Assembly: GCA_009784305.1 (NCBI GenBank)
Contig: WRBZ01000003.1
Location: 1 to 17,901, forward strand
Length of the DNA stretch: 17,901 nucleotides
Direction: 5' to 3'
DNA from: Synergistaceae bacterium
GTDB taxonomy: Bacteria; Synergistota; Synergistia; Synergistales; Aminobacteriaceae
Part shown: positions 8,196 to 15,439 of the stretch, one piece after another
Numbering within the stretch: position 1 is the stretch's first letter
Layout: every line of letters starts with the position of its first letter
Notes under the pieces: model-generated
Seen by the model: only the letters and a program-made list of their open reading frames with translations
The model's database searches: none
What the model was told of the DNA's origin: nothing
Position numbers and translations under genes: made by a program

Positions 8196-9092
8196 TTATG
8201 GTAGATCACACCATACAACCCTGTTTTTGCCCTCATTTTTCGCTGTATATAACATCTTGTCGGCTATATCAACAACAGAATTGAGATCTTCTTTTTGTTT
8301 CGGGATCACTGATACTCCGCCAATGCTGACAGTGATTACCGGAGCAACTTTTGAATGTTCATGAGGGATATTAAGTTTCACAACTTCATTACATATTTTT
8401 TCCGATAATCTTTTTCCGCCCTCAGCTGGAGTATTTGATAAAACAAGTATAAACTCCTCTCCGCCGTATCGAGCTGCAAAATCTATTTTACGTCTTAAAG
8501 AATTTGTTATTGTCATAGCAACATACCTAAGAATTTCGTCACCCTTAAGATGACCGTAATAATCATTATAGGATTTAAAATTATCTATATCTATCATGGC
8601 AAAAGAAATCGAAATTTTTTCCCTGATCGCCCTGACCCACTCGGTCTGGGAATGAACATCGTAACTTCTCCTGTTCGGGATCAGCGTAAGTCCATCTATC
8701 AAAGCCAAATCCTCAATTGTCTTACGCATTAAAAAAAGATCAATATGATTCTTAACTCTTGCTTTAACAACACCCAAAGAGAAAGGCTTATGAATATAAT
8801 CAGCAGCTCCAAGCTTAAGCCCCTCTTCTTCAATATCCGGATCTATTAAAGCTGAAATGAATATAACAGGTATATCTTTGGTTTCAGTGGAATCTTTAAG
8901 CCCCTTTAAAACCTTAAATCCATCGATTTGAGGCACTATAAAATCAAGCAAAACAATAGTAGGCAACAGCTCTTTCGCTATTGATATAACATCATTTTTA
9001 TTATCGTATGTTGAAACTCTATAATCATTGCTAAGAGCCTCCGCTAATGTATTCTGACCTAACCCATCATCTAAAATCAAAATCTTTTCCAT
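8196..9092 (-). CDS. Response regulator with GGDEF domain (active-type diguanylate cyclase)
   Basis: This is a 298-residue cytoplasmic protein. Residues 1-122 form a receiver domain with acidic pair D8/D9, phospho-acceptor D50 (IVLLDF) and K102 (HKPF). Residues about 130-298 form a GGDEF domain with DGLTLIPNRRSYD, FAMIDIDNFKSYND, an intact GGEEF active site (210-214) and an RxxD inhibitory site (R201-D204) five residues ahead of it. It should make c-di-GMP from two GTP with product feedback, activated by phosphorylation, as in PleD/WspR-type proteins. No partner histidine kinase is in the window. It lies 46 bases downstream of a degenerate paralogue and 37 bases upstream of the sulfo-lyase gene. 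The ribosome site is modest (AAAGAGAT). The receiver start reads ILILDDGLG, lacking the common Asn after the acidic pair. Confidence 0.93.
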   Translation of the reverse strand: MEKILILDDGLGQNTLAEALSNDYRVSTYDNKNDVISIAKELLPTIVLLDFIVPQIDGFKVLKGLKDSTETKDIPVIFISALIDPDIEEEGLKLGAADYIHKPFSLGVVKARVKNHIDLFLMRKTIEDLALIDGLTLIPNRRSYDVHSQTEWVRAIREKISISFAMIDIDNFKSYNDYYGHLKGDEILRYVAMTITNSLRRKIDFAARYGGEEFILVLSNTPAEGGKRLSEKICNEVVKLNIPHEHSKVAPVITVSIGGVSVIPKQKEDLNSVVDIADKMLYTAKNEGKNRVVWCDLP

Positions 9093-9138
9093 ATCTTATC
9101 TCTTTCATGCTGTATTAATATGAAATATAAACATGAGA

Positions 9139-10038
9139 CTAATCCTCATCTGAAGCTATCATATTTCTGCCGTAAGCTTTTGCCTCAAACAGCATCTTAT
9201 CAGCCTTTTCAACTAATTCATATATATATTCTCCATAGACTGGTGAAACGGTTACCCCACCTATACTTACAGAAACGATATCTGCAGATCCCGAATAGGC
9301 ATGAGGGATTCTTAAATTCTGAACTGCCTTTTTGATACGCTCATATACAATCCTTGCGCCATTTTTTGCTGTGTTCGGCATGACTATTACAAATTTTTCT
9401 GGACTGAAACGAGCGGCAAAGTCGGTTTTACGCGACATAACATGTCTTATCTCTGAAGCAACAAGCTTAAGTACATCATCACCTCTTGAACTCCCGTAAT
9501 GCTCATTGTAAGAATTGAAATTATCGATATCAATGAAAGCAAGCGAAATCGGCGTTTTCTCTCTGATCGAACGCGCCCATTCCGTCTCAATTTTATCGTC
9601 ATAACTCCTTCTGTTGGGTAATAGGGTAAGATTATCAACAATTTCAAGTTTTTCCACGACTTTTTTCAGCAGGAACAGGTCAACATGAGTCCCAATTCTA
9701 TTTCTCACTATCCCGGGAGAAAAAGGCTTTGAAATATAGTCAACCGCTCCTTGGGAAAGCCATTTGTCTTCCATATCATTATCAACTTGAGCCGAAGCTG
9801 TAATCATTATTGGTATATCTTTTATTTCGCCGGTATTTTTAATAGTAAAGAGAGTTTCTTTTTTATTAATTTTTGGCATATTGCTATCAAGCAGAATAAT
9901 CACAGGCCTATGCTGCTTGGCTTTATTAATCCCATCTCCAGGTTCAAGAGATGATATTACTTCATAAAATTCCTTTAATATATCTTTCAATATTCTTACA
10001 TCCATAGGGTTATCGTCAATTATTAGAATTTTTTCCAT
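9139..10038 (-). CDS. Response regulator with degenerate GGDEF domain (c-di-GMP-sensing candidate)
   Basis: This 299-residue paralogue of the next gene has the same receiver plus GGDEF layout. The receiver keeps D8/D9, D51 (IILLDS) and K104 (SKPF). The GGDEF domain keeps LPNRRSYD and FIDIDNFNSYNE, but the signature is SPEKF (212-216) instead of GG(D/E)EF, so diguanylate cyclase activity is not expected. The RxxD site (R203-D206) is retained, which in other degenerate GGDEF proteins can serve as a c-di-GMP receptor site. The ATG at 10038 is chosen because it aligns with the paralogue (MEKILI) and has AAGGAG 8 bases upstream; a TTG directly before it is possible. The pair looks like a tandem duplication followed by divergence. 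The gene sits 26 bases after the fusion gene. Confidence 0.9.
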   Translation of the reverse strand: MEKILIIDDNPMDVRILKDILKEFYEVISSLEPGDGINKAKQHRPVIILLDSNMPKINKKETLFTIKNTGEIKDIPIMITASAQVDNDMEDKWLSQGAVDYISKPFSPGIVRNRIGTHVDLFLLKKVVEKLEIVDNLTLLPNRRSYDDKIETEWARSIREKTPISLAFIDIDNFNSYNEHYGSSRGDDVLKLVASEIRHVMSRKTDFAARFSPEKFVIVMPNTAKNGARIVYERIKKAVQNLRIPHAYSGSADIVSVSIGGVTVSPVYGEYIYELVEKADKMLFEAKAYGRNMIASDED

Positions 10039-10064
10039 CAAAATACTCCTTATTGATATTGATA

Positions 10065-11687
10065 TTAATATTTATCTATTGCTTTATTGGATAAATAATC
10101 TGCATAAGAATTCTGTTCCCTTGGTATCCATTCATATACTAAATGCATATCTTGAGCTAACAACTTGGCTTGCTTACATAACTCTTTCAGTCGTGGTTCA
10201 TTCACCTTCCATCTTCCACTCATTTGTTCAATTACAAGTTTACTGTCTCCACGAACTATTGCTTTTTTAATACCACACTTACGAAATTCATTCAATAAAT
10301 TTATCAATGCAATATATTCCGCTTCATTATTAGTTTTTTTGCCTAATACATCAGAATTTTCCCATACAGGTTCTTTATTTCCGCAAGATATCCAAGCTCC
10401 TGCTCCGGCAAGCCCCGGGTTCCCGCGCGAAGCTCCATCAAAATAACCAATAAAGGATTCATCAACAGATCCTTCAAATAAAGAGATATTTTCAGAAATA
10501 CGGCTCATAACGTTTACATTTGTAAAGTCACTATCCATTTTTGATGCAGCCGAGAATTGATATTTATGTCTATTTACATCAAAATCAATAGCGTTCTTCA
10601 TTTCTTCCAGTTTAGTTCTGCTAAGTGAAACTTGAGGCAGCACTATGTCTTTTTCGAGAGGCTTCCTCGCAAGTTTTTCATCAATAAGAGCGCTTGATAT
10701 CAGAGGTTGCAGGATCGAGAGCATAAGTTTTACAGTATTAATAGATCCCAACAACCCACATTTAGCCTCTTGAATGTCTATTATGGGAATACCTTTTATA
10801 TTTGTCAGCAAGTCATGCGCATTGCCGATAATTTGCCCGGTTTTTCCTCGCAACAGCTCCACGGGGTTACTTGTATAAGTAGCGCTGTTCATTATGAGCC
10901 ATCCGAATTCTTGAGAACTATATATCGCGAAATCTTCCGCCAAGCGGTTTGTGTGAATGCTAAAAAGAGTGGCAAAATGATGATAATCCGCTATGTAATC
11001 ACTTGACATTAGCGTATCGAGGTAGTTATTTGCCGTAGTAGAAAATCCAAGAATTTTATAGACTAATTCCCTATCATATTTCTGAGTAGGCCACGTAAGC
11101 TCGCTAACTCCAAGAGTACATTCATTCGTCGAATTAAACGCAGCTATGAGGCGTATTAAGTCACGGGAAAACGCATCATAATGGGCAAGCCAGTAATGCC
11201 CAATATTTATTGTCTGCGCTTGCCGTAAATAATTATATCCTGGAACTATAAGAGAATAATGAGACTCCGCTCGCTCTAAAAGACATTCTAACACGGAAAC
11301 CATTATATTTTTTATCTCAAAAAGCTGCGCCCTCATATAGAGCTTTAAAGTAGTGGTAATTTGATCATTACGGTTGAGTTCGGTATGAAGTTTAGCTCCT
11401 GCTGCTCCTATTTTTTCTATTAATCTGGCTTCAACATTCGAGTGAACATCATTATATTCAGTTTTTTGTATAAATCTACCGGTTAAAATATCATCTTTTA
11501 CAGAAATAAGTCCGGATTCAATCTCAATAAACTCTTTATCATCAATTATGCCAATTTTATTTAGCATTATTGCATGAGCGATTCTAGCTATAATGTCAAA
11601 TTCCGCAAGTTCCCAATCGCAATCAGGCGATTTTGAAAGCTCAATCCCAGCCTTCGCGGTATCATTATCAAAACGCCCTTTCCACAT
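10065..11687 (-). CDS. Argininosuccinate-lyase-like pseudoenzyme fused to RNase HI
   Basis: This is a continuous 540-residue frame. Residues 1 to about 340 follow argininosuccinate lyase: MWKGRF start, HSNVEARLIEKIG, KLHTELNRNDQITT (99-112), VPGYNYLRQAQT (148-159), SSQEFG (257-262) and ELLRGKTGQIIGN (277-289). Key elements are lost. The catalytic His of GYTHLQ is Y153, and the mobile GSSIMPQKKNP loop is about 10 residues shorter and reads NSATYTSNP (267-275). The lyase C-terminal domain is missing. A linker (about 340-410) leads to an RNase HI domain at 411-540 with DGASRGNPG, TNNEAEY, RGDSKLV and NSYADYLSNKA, so the four catalytic acids D417, E457, D481 and D530 are present. Expected: no lyase activity, probable RNA/DNA-hybrid cleavage, and unknown ligand sensing or oligomerisation by the lyase fold. 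The ATG at 11687 has CGGAGAG upstream. I know of no named family with this architecture. Confidence 0.85.
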   Translation of the reverse strand: MWKGRFDNDTAKAGIELSKSPDCDWELAEFDIIARIAHAIMLNKIGIIDDKEFIEIESGLISVKDDILTGRFIQKTEYNDVHSNVEARLIEKIGAAGAKLHTELNRNDQITTTLKLYMRAQLFEIKNIMVSVLECLLERAESHYSLIVPGYNYLRQAQTINIGHYWLAHYDAFSRDLIRLIAAFNSTNECTLGVSELTWPTQKYDRELVYKILGFSTTANNYLDTLMSSDYIADYHHFATLFSIHTNRLAEDFAIYSSQEFGWLIMNSATYTSNPVELLRGKTGQIIGNAHDLLTNIKGIPIIDIQEAKCGLLGSINTVKLMLSILQPLISSALIDEKLARKPLEKDIVLPQVSLSRTKLEEMKNAIDFDVNRHKYQFSAASKMDSDFTNVNVMSRISENISLFEGSVDESFIGYFDGASRGNPGLAGAGAWISCGNKEPVWENSDVLGKKTNNEAEYIALINLLNEFRKCGIKKAIVRGDSKLVIEQMSGRWKVNEPRLKELCKQAKLLAQDMHLVYEWIPREQNSYADYLSNKAIDKY

Positions 11688-11727
11688 TTTAATAAAACTC
11701 TCCGCTTATTGGGTAAGACATTGTTCT

Positions 11728-12825
11728 TTAGCGATCCCTTAAGTAAACTTTAGCTTCCTCTTCTTTGGCATAATTCTTCCAATGCTGAAGCTGCCCTTCA
11801 AATATAAGATTTCGAAGGGCTTCAGTTATCTTTGTGAAGCCATAAGTAAAAGAATCTGTAGAAGATGTAACATTTATACTTACCTTCAAAGTTTGAGCTA
11901 TTCTTTGATTGGATGAACTTACATTATTTGTTAGACCTAATATACGCTCCGTTGGCCCCGAAGCCCCTTGCGCGTGAATAGTTCCAAAAACTAAATGTCC
12001 GGTTTCCGCAGCGTTCAATACAGACAAGGCAGTTTCCTGATCTCTTATTTCCCCCACAAGTATTATGTTGGGAGTTTCTCTCATAGCCTGCCTGAGAGCA
12101 GTAGGATAATCAGGCACGTCTGAGCCTATTTCTTTTTGTGTCGCATACCCTAATCCCTCGTAAAGAGTGTATTCTATTGGGTCTTCTATTGTTATGACGT
12201 GCACTGGATATTTATTTATATATTCCTGTAATACTGAAGCAAGAAGGGAGCTTTTTCCGCTTCCAGTCCTTCCTGCTATCAATATAAGACCTTCATTTAT
12301 AGGCTTTTCTCCAAATATTTTAAAAAATGAGCTGGCGCCCGTTAAATTAGGAGGCATAGCTCTTATAGGGAGTATTCTTATAAAGATATGTTCCATTGTT
12401 CTATCCATTGAATAACTCCTTGTAACACGCATTCGCCTTATTAAGCCGCCGCTGTCATTTGAGAGGAACATACACCCTTCTTCTATAGTTTTATCTATAT
12501 CCACTACAAATGGAGGATTTATTACACCATTCCATGTAGCTCTGCAGACAGGAACTCCTATTTTGTTATATTTCAATACGGGAATATTCTTTCTTGGAAT
12601 GTAGACATGAGCATCGGATAATCCCTGGCTGAAAAGGACTTCGGATAATTTTCTTGCTCCTGGTACTTTCACTACATTCTCCAGAGGATAATCCCCGGCT
12701 CGAGGAAATTTTTTATTATGAGATGAACTTAGTGTGCTTTCACCGAGTTCATCCGATCTGTTCCAATCCTTAGAGCTTGAATCCGGCTGTATACCGAGCA
12801 ATTCAGATAAATCTTTTACTTCCAT
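11728..12825 (-). CDS. PilT-like secretion/retraction ATPase
   Basis: This 365-residue hexameric-type ATPase belongs to the type II/IV secretion superfamily. It has Walker A GRTGSGKSS (185-193), Asp box ITIEDPIEYTL (211-221), Walker B IILVGEIRD (254-262) and His box TGHLVFGTIHA (275-285). The GEIRD form and the C-terminal EALRNLIFEGQ resemble PilT, the type IV pilus retraction motor. The first 50 or so residues are polar and unlike PilT, and the SDAHV text (70-74) corresponds to the SDLH region of the PilT N-domain. No pilin, PilB, PilC or secretin gene is in the window, so it is an orphan here. Its start lies within the end of the DUF501 gene (23-base overlap), preceded by AAGGGGGAT. It could work in twitching, surface sensing or a non-pilus process. 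Confidence 0.9.
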   Translation of the reverse strand: MEVKDLSELLGIQPDSSSKDWNRSDELGESTLSSSHNKKFPRAGDYPLENVVKVPGARKLSEVLFSQGLSDAHVYIPRKNIPVLKYNKIGVPVCRATWNGVINPPFVVDIDKTIEEGCMFLSNDSGGLIRRMRVTRSYSMDRTMEHIFIRILPIRAMPPNLTGASSFFKIFGEKPINEGLILIAGRTGSGKSSLLASVLQEYINKYPVHVITIEDPIEYTLYEGLGYATQKEIGSDVPDYPTALRQAMRETPNIILVGEIRDQETALSVLNAAETGHLVFGTIHAQGASGPTERILGLTNNVSSSNQRIAQTLKVSINVTSSTDSFTYGFTKITEALRNLIFEGQLQHWKNYAKEEEAKVYLRDR

Positions 12826-13426
12826 GTTTTATCCCCCTTAACGGTTTGGCATTGCAATAATTTAAGCAGAATGACGAAATATTTTCTTTAAACCAACCTT
12901 GTCCGGGATGGAATCCCAGGGAAAGTAAGGAAGCCATTTGTAAATGCAAACATTTAACCTGAACTTCTTCATTGATTCTAATTCCGCCTATACCTATATT
13001 ACCATCATATAAGCTTTTATATAAAGATAAATTATTTTTCTTTAAAATATTTAATTCAACTTCACTCGTAAGGTTTATTCGAATTTTCACATGTAGTCTA
13101 TTATATTCCTTCCATTCAGCTTTAGAATTCTCTTTTATGTATGTTTCAAGTTTTTTAACTCCACCTAAAGATTCAAGTTGTCCTGCCATCTTTACAAAAA
13201 AAGGGCAGGACAACCAAAAACTGTTTGGGAAAGGCAGGCCATTATGTAATGATTTGCATAAAATTACTTGTGGTTTTCCATACAAACAGCGCGATGTCAC
13301 GCCTAAAATCAGGTTCGGATCAAATTTTCTTTTTTTCATCTGCTGAAGAATTACATCAGCATCTTCTTCTGAAACCACATAACGAGTGCATAACTCTTTT
13401 TCCCACTCGTTATTTAGGTCTATCAC
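12803..13426 (-). CDS. DUF501 domain protein
   Basis: This 207-residue protein is of unknown function. Family blocks are visible: RCLYGKPQV (46-54), GLPFPNSFWLSCPFFVK (63-79) and VKCLHLQMASLL (157-168), followed by a GFHPGQGW region that replaces the more usual NPVG. Conserved Cys and His residues (C47, C74, C159, H161) suggest metal binding or catalysis, but no activity is established for the family. The start is GTG and overlaps the upstream stop as GTGA, with only a weak ribosome site, so translation is likely coupled to the S1-domain gene. DUF501 genes occur next to cell-division or S1-type genes in other bacteria. The extra C-terminal tail (about 180-207, with C187 and C191) is not explained. 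Confidence 0.8.
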   Translation of the reverse strand: MIDLNNEWEKELCTRYVVSEEDADVILQQMKKRKFDPNLILGVTSRCLYGKPQVILCKSLHNGLPFPNSFWLSCPFFVKMAGQLESLGGVKKLETYIKENSKAEWKEYNRLHVKIRINLTSEVELNILKKNNLSLYKSLYDGNIGIGGIRINEEVQVKCLHLQMASLLSLGFHPGQGWFKENISSFCLNYCNAKPLRGIKHGSKRFI

Positions 13427-13866
13427 TTTTGCTTAACACCACTTGAGCGGCGTTTGCTTCCTTTTGGATTATTAAGCTTAATATTTAAATCTGCAATTTT
13501 TGATTCACTGTTCTTTAGGAAATTTGAGAGACGTTTCTCAAATGAATCCTTATCCTCTTTTGTTAATGCTGGCTGTTGAAGAACAGGAGCTTTTTCTTCC
13601 AATTTTTTTATAGATAAGTCAATGCGCCCTTTCTCATCGATTTTTATCACAGACGCTTTAATTTCTTGACCAACAAAAAGTACATCTTCAACTTTCTTTA
13701 CAAAATTTGCAGAAAGTTCAGATATATGAACCATACCTCTTTGTTTTGTCGCCAAAACTCGAACAAATACACCATATTGCATTATTTGTTCTACTACGCA
13801 ATCAACTGCATCTCCAACTTGAACTGAAGAGGACTCGGCCTTCTTCTCCTCAAACATGTACCCCAT
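13423..13866 (-). CDS. S1-domain RNA-binding protein (YabR/GSP13-like)
   Basis: This 147-residue protein carries a single S1 OB-fold at about 16-92: VGDAVDCVVEQIMQYGVFVRV, then RGMVHISELS, VGQEIKASVIKID and GRIDLSIKK. The tail (95-147) is lysine-rich and probably disordered. Small single-S1 proteins of this kind bind RNA or ribosomes under stress in Firmicutes; the target here is unknown. The start is uncertain between ATG 13866 (3 bases after a perfect AGGAGG) and ATG 13857 (12 bases after it). The gene is coupled by GTGA overlap to DUF501. Confidence 0.88.
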   Translation of the reverse strand: MGYMFEEKKAESSSVQVGDAVDCVVEQIMQYGVFVRVLATKQRGMVHISELSANFVKKVEDVLFVGQEIKASVIKIDEKGRIDLSIKKLEEKAPVLQQPALTKEDKDSFEKRLSNFLKNSESKIADLNIKLNNPKGSKRRSSGVKQK

Positions 13867-13896
13867 AAACCTCCTGTAATATGATATTTACGATAT

Positions 13897-14505
13897 TCAA
13901 TTCTTAGATTGACTCCCAATTTCAATCCATCGCCAATCAATATCTTTATCTCCTAATCGCTTATACATATAAAGCCCTTTAGGGTCAAAACTTCTGTTGA
14001 TTGAATTGTACCAAATAAATAAAGAACCATTTTGCTTATTTAAAACAAGTTTTGATACATTATCATGTATTATTGGCTGAAAATAAGCTAAATTAAACTC
14101 GTTTTTTTCAGTAACCCTCTCATTTATAGGAATAAATGATAATCTGTTTCGCCTTTCTTGCGGCAACAAAGCAAATTGTTTCCGCCATTTTCGTAAATGT
14201 ACCGCAATTTTTAGTGAAACTTCTTTTGACTTAATTTCACCAGGAGCATAGCTTTTTATCTTGTCTCCCTTAATTTTCGCAGATAAACTTTTCATTTTCA
14301 TGCTGCTATTCACACATGCAAGTTTCCCGCAAGAAAATTGTAAGGGAGAAATAATCCTGGCTTTCGCAACACCTTTATATACTTCTATATTTCTGTTTAA
14401 ATTTAAAACATTCATTTTATGCATGCTAAAGCAAAAAGAGTGTACAGGGATACGTCCCAAAAAATAACGGGAAAAATATTTACGAATATCCTCTCTATTT
14501 ACCAT
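13897..14505 (-). CDS. Unrecognised basic protein
   Basis: This is a 202-residue protein I do not recognise. It is rich in Lys and Arg, has no signal peptide or membrane segment, and contains a middle patch KIAVHLRKWRKQFALLPQER (about 99-118) that suggests a nucleic-acid or acidic-partner surface. The C-terminal part is rich in aromatic residues (SLFIWYNSINRSF and DIDWRWIEIG). It begins 11 bases inside the end of the upstream unknown gene, with AAGGCG just before the ATG, so the two are likely translated together. It lies between an S1-domain gene (30-base gap) and the FapA cluster. The coding call rests on frame length, ribosome site and tight packing. Confidence 0.65.
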   Translation of the reverse strand: MVNREDIRKYFSRYFLGRIPVHSFCFSMHKMNVLNLNRNIEVYKGVAKARIISPLQFSCGKLACVNSSMKMKSLSAKIKGDKIKSYAPGEIKSKEVSLKIAVHLRKWRKQFALLPQERRNRLSFIPINERVTEKNEFNLAYFQPIIHDNVSKLVLNKQNGSLFIWYNSINRSFDPKGLYMYKRLGDKDIDWRWIEIGSQSKN

Positions 14506-15064
14506 CGCCTTGTATCTCTGTGGCTATTGTGCGCAATGCCTTCTGCATTCTGCTGAATGGTTCCGTCAGCTCCATTGTTTGAGAAGCATTAACTAGTAGA
14601 TTAACCACAAATTTAACTTCATTCTCAGCAACATTAGGTTGGAACGTTATTTTTAAAGGGGCGCTGACTGAATCAGCCTGAACAAAATAAACCCCGTTCT
14701 CTCCTGTAGACTCAATATCACCTGCTGAATCAAGCGGATGATGGTTACTGTTCATAAGCATAATTGCCTTGCTTTTTGTAAAAAAACGCAACGGCGCTAA
14801 TAGATTCTGTTCCCTACAAATCCATAAAGCTGGTTTGGCTTCAACTGCGCGTATAAGGCTTTCGAGAATAAGCTCTTCTTTTAAGTACACTTCAAGAGCA
14901 TTTCCATATAGAACCTTTTCAAGCTTTGTTGGGCGTATTGGCTCAGTGTACCTGAAATCAACAGGTATCCCTCTTAAATCTGACGCAAGGACAGCCCCGC
15001 GAAATGAACCCTCTTCAGCCTCTATTATTATATAAGCTAAACTGTTATTATCTGCAACCGGCAT
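14495..15064 (-). CDS. Unrecognised protein in the flagellar-sigma cluster
   Basis: This 189-residue protein has no motif I can name. It appears to be a compact soluble alpha/beta protein: an N-terminal strand-rich part (LAYIIIEAEEGSFRGAVLAS), then FRYTEPIRPTKLEKVLYG (37-54), then a helical segment (YLKEELILESLIRAVEA), and a C-terminal part rich in strand-forming residues. There is no signal peptide or transmembrane segment. An AAGGAT site lies 8 bases before the ATG at 15064. It is 20 bases downstream of the small charged protein gene and overlaps the next gene by 11 bases, so it belongs to the fliA-fapA gene train. Any link to flagella is by position only. Confidence 0.65.
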   Translation of the reverse strand: MPVADNNSLAYIIIEAEEGSFRGAVLASDLRGIPVDFRYTEPIRPTKLEKVLYGNALEVYLKEELILESLIRAVEAKPALWICREQNLLAPLRFFTKSKAIMLMNSNHHPLDSAGDIESTGENGVYFVQADSVSAPLKITFQPNVAENEVKFVVNLLVNASQTMELTEPFSRMQKALRTIATEIQGDGK

Positions 15065-15084
15065 ATTAATTCAATCCTTTTATG

Positions 15085-15414
15085 CTATACGTAAAAATCA
15101 TACCTACCATTTTTCTGAATAGGGATTTGTGCTGCATTTTGTTCTTCTTCATCTGTTTGCATCAGTTTTTTGTTTTGCTCCTCATGTTTTTGTTTTCTTT
15201 CTTCACGCTGTTCATCATCTGTTTTACGATGTACTTTTTCAGTCATCAAAACCTCATCGCTTGGTTGTACTTCCTGTGTTTTTTTATAGCTATCTTTAAG
15301 AATCTCGTTCATTTGAGAAGTCTGTTGAGCTTGCGCCAACGAGCCTTTTGATGTCTGGGCAAGAAATTCAACTCCGAGAGTTCCTTGCTGCAAACCTATT
15401 GGCTCAATTACCAT
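15085..15414 (-). CDS. Small charged protein, probable coiled coil
   Basis: This 109-residue hydrophilic protein is very rich in Gln, Glu and Lys (for example about 45-95), with predicted helix and coiled-coil character and no hydrophobic core or signal peptide. The short N-terminal IEPIGLQQGTLGVEF and C-terminal GRYDFYV ends look like peptide docking motifs flanking a disordered middle; that reading is inference. A strong AAGGAGGG ribosome site precedes the ATG at 15414 by 6 bases, supporting real translation. It lies 25 bases after fapA and 20 bases before the next gene. I do not recognise the family. Confidence 0.65.
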   Translation of the reverse strand: MVIEPIGLQQGTLGVEFLAQTSKGSLAQAQQTSQMNEILKDSYKKTQEVQPSDEVLMTEKVHRKTDDEQREERKQKHEEQNKKLMQTDEEEQNAAQIPIQKNGRYDFYV

Positions 15415-15439
15415 GAAATTCCCTCCTTATACCTATAAT

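Noticed and set aside
8159..8236. 26-residue N-terminal extension of the PLP lyase
   Set aside because: It overlaps the upstream GGDEF gene, is not like the family, and a good AGAAGGT site precedes the ATG at 8158.
9390..9410. SPEKF as a miscalled GGEEF
   Set aside because: Several bases would have to be wrong in a row while both flanks are in frame and well conserved.
10039..10085. Short TATTGATAT-type direct repeats
   Set aside because: They are A+T-rich simple sequence in a 26-base gene gap; too short and degenerate to call an operator or repeat array.
10165..10446. Open plus-strand frame opposite the RNase HI domain
   Set aside because: The opposite strand encodes a clear RNase HI domain; this frame is a shadow without motifs.
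10858..10890. Frameshift or sequencing error at the missing lyase loop
   Set aside because: The frame is continuous on both sides, the shortening is about ten whole residues, and the His to Tyr change elsewhere points the same way; resequencing would still settle it.
12972..13346. Open 124-codon plus-strand frame opposite the DUF501 gene
   Set aside because: DUF501 motifs on the minus strand explain the region, and this frame has no convincing start signal or family match.
15082..15351. Hydrophobic 89-codon plus-strand frame resembling a membrane protein
   Set aside because: It arises by reading the antisense of a Glu/Lys/Gln-rich gene, which gives Phe/Leu-rich nonsense; the minus-strand gene has a strong ribosome site.
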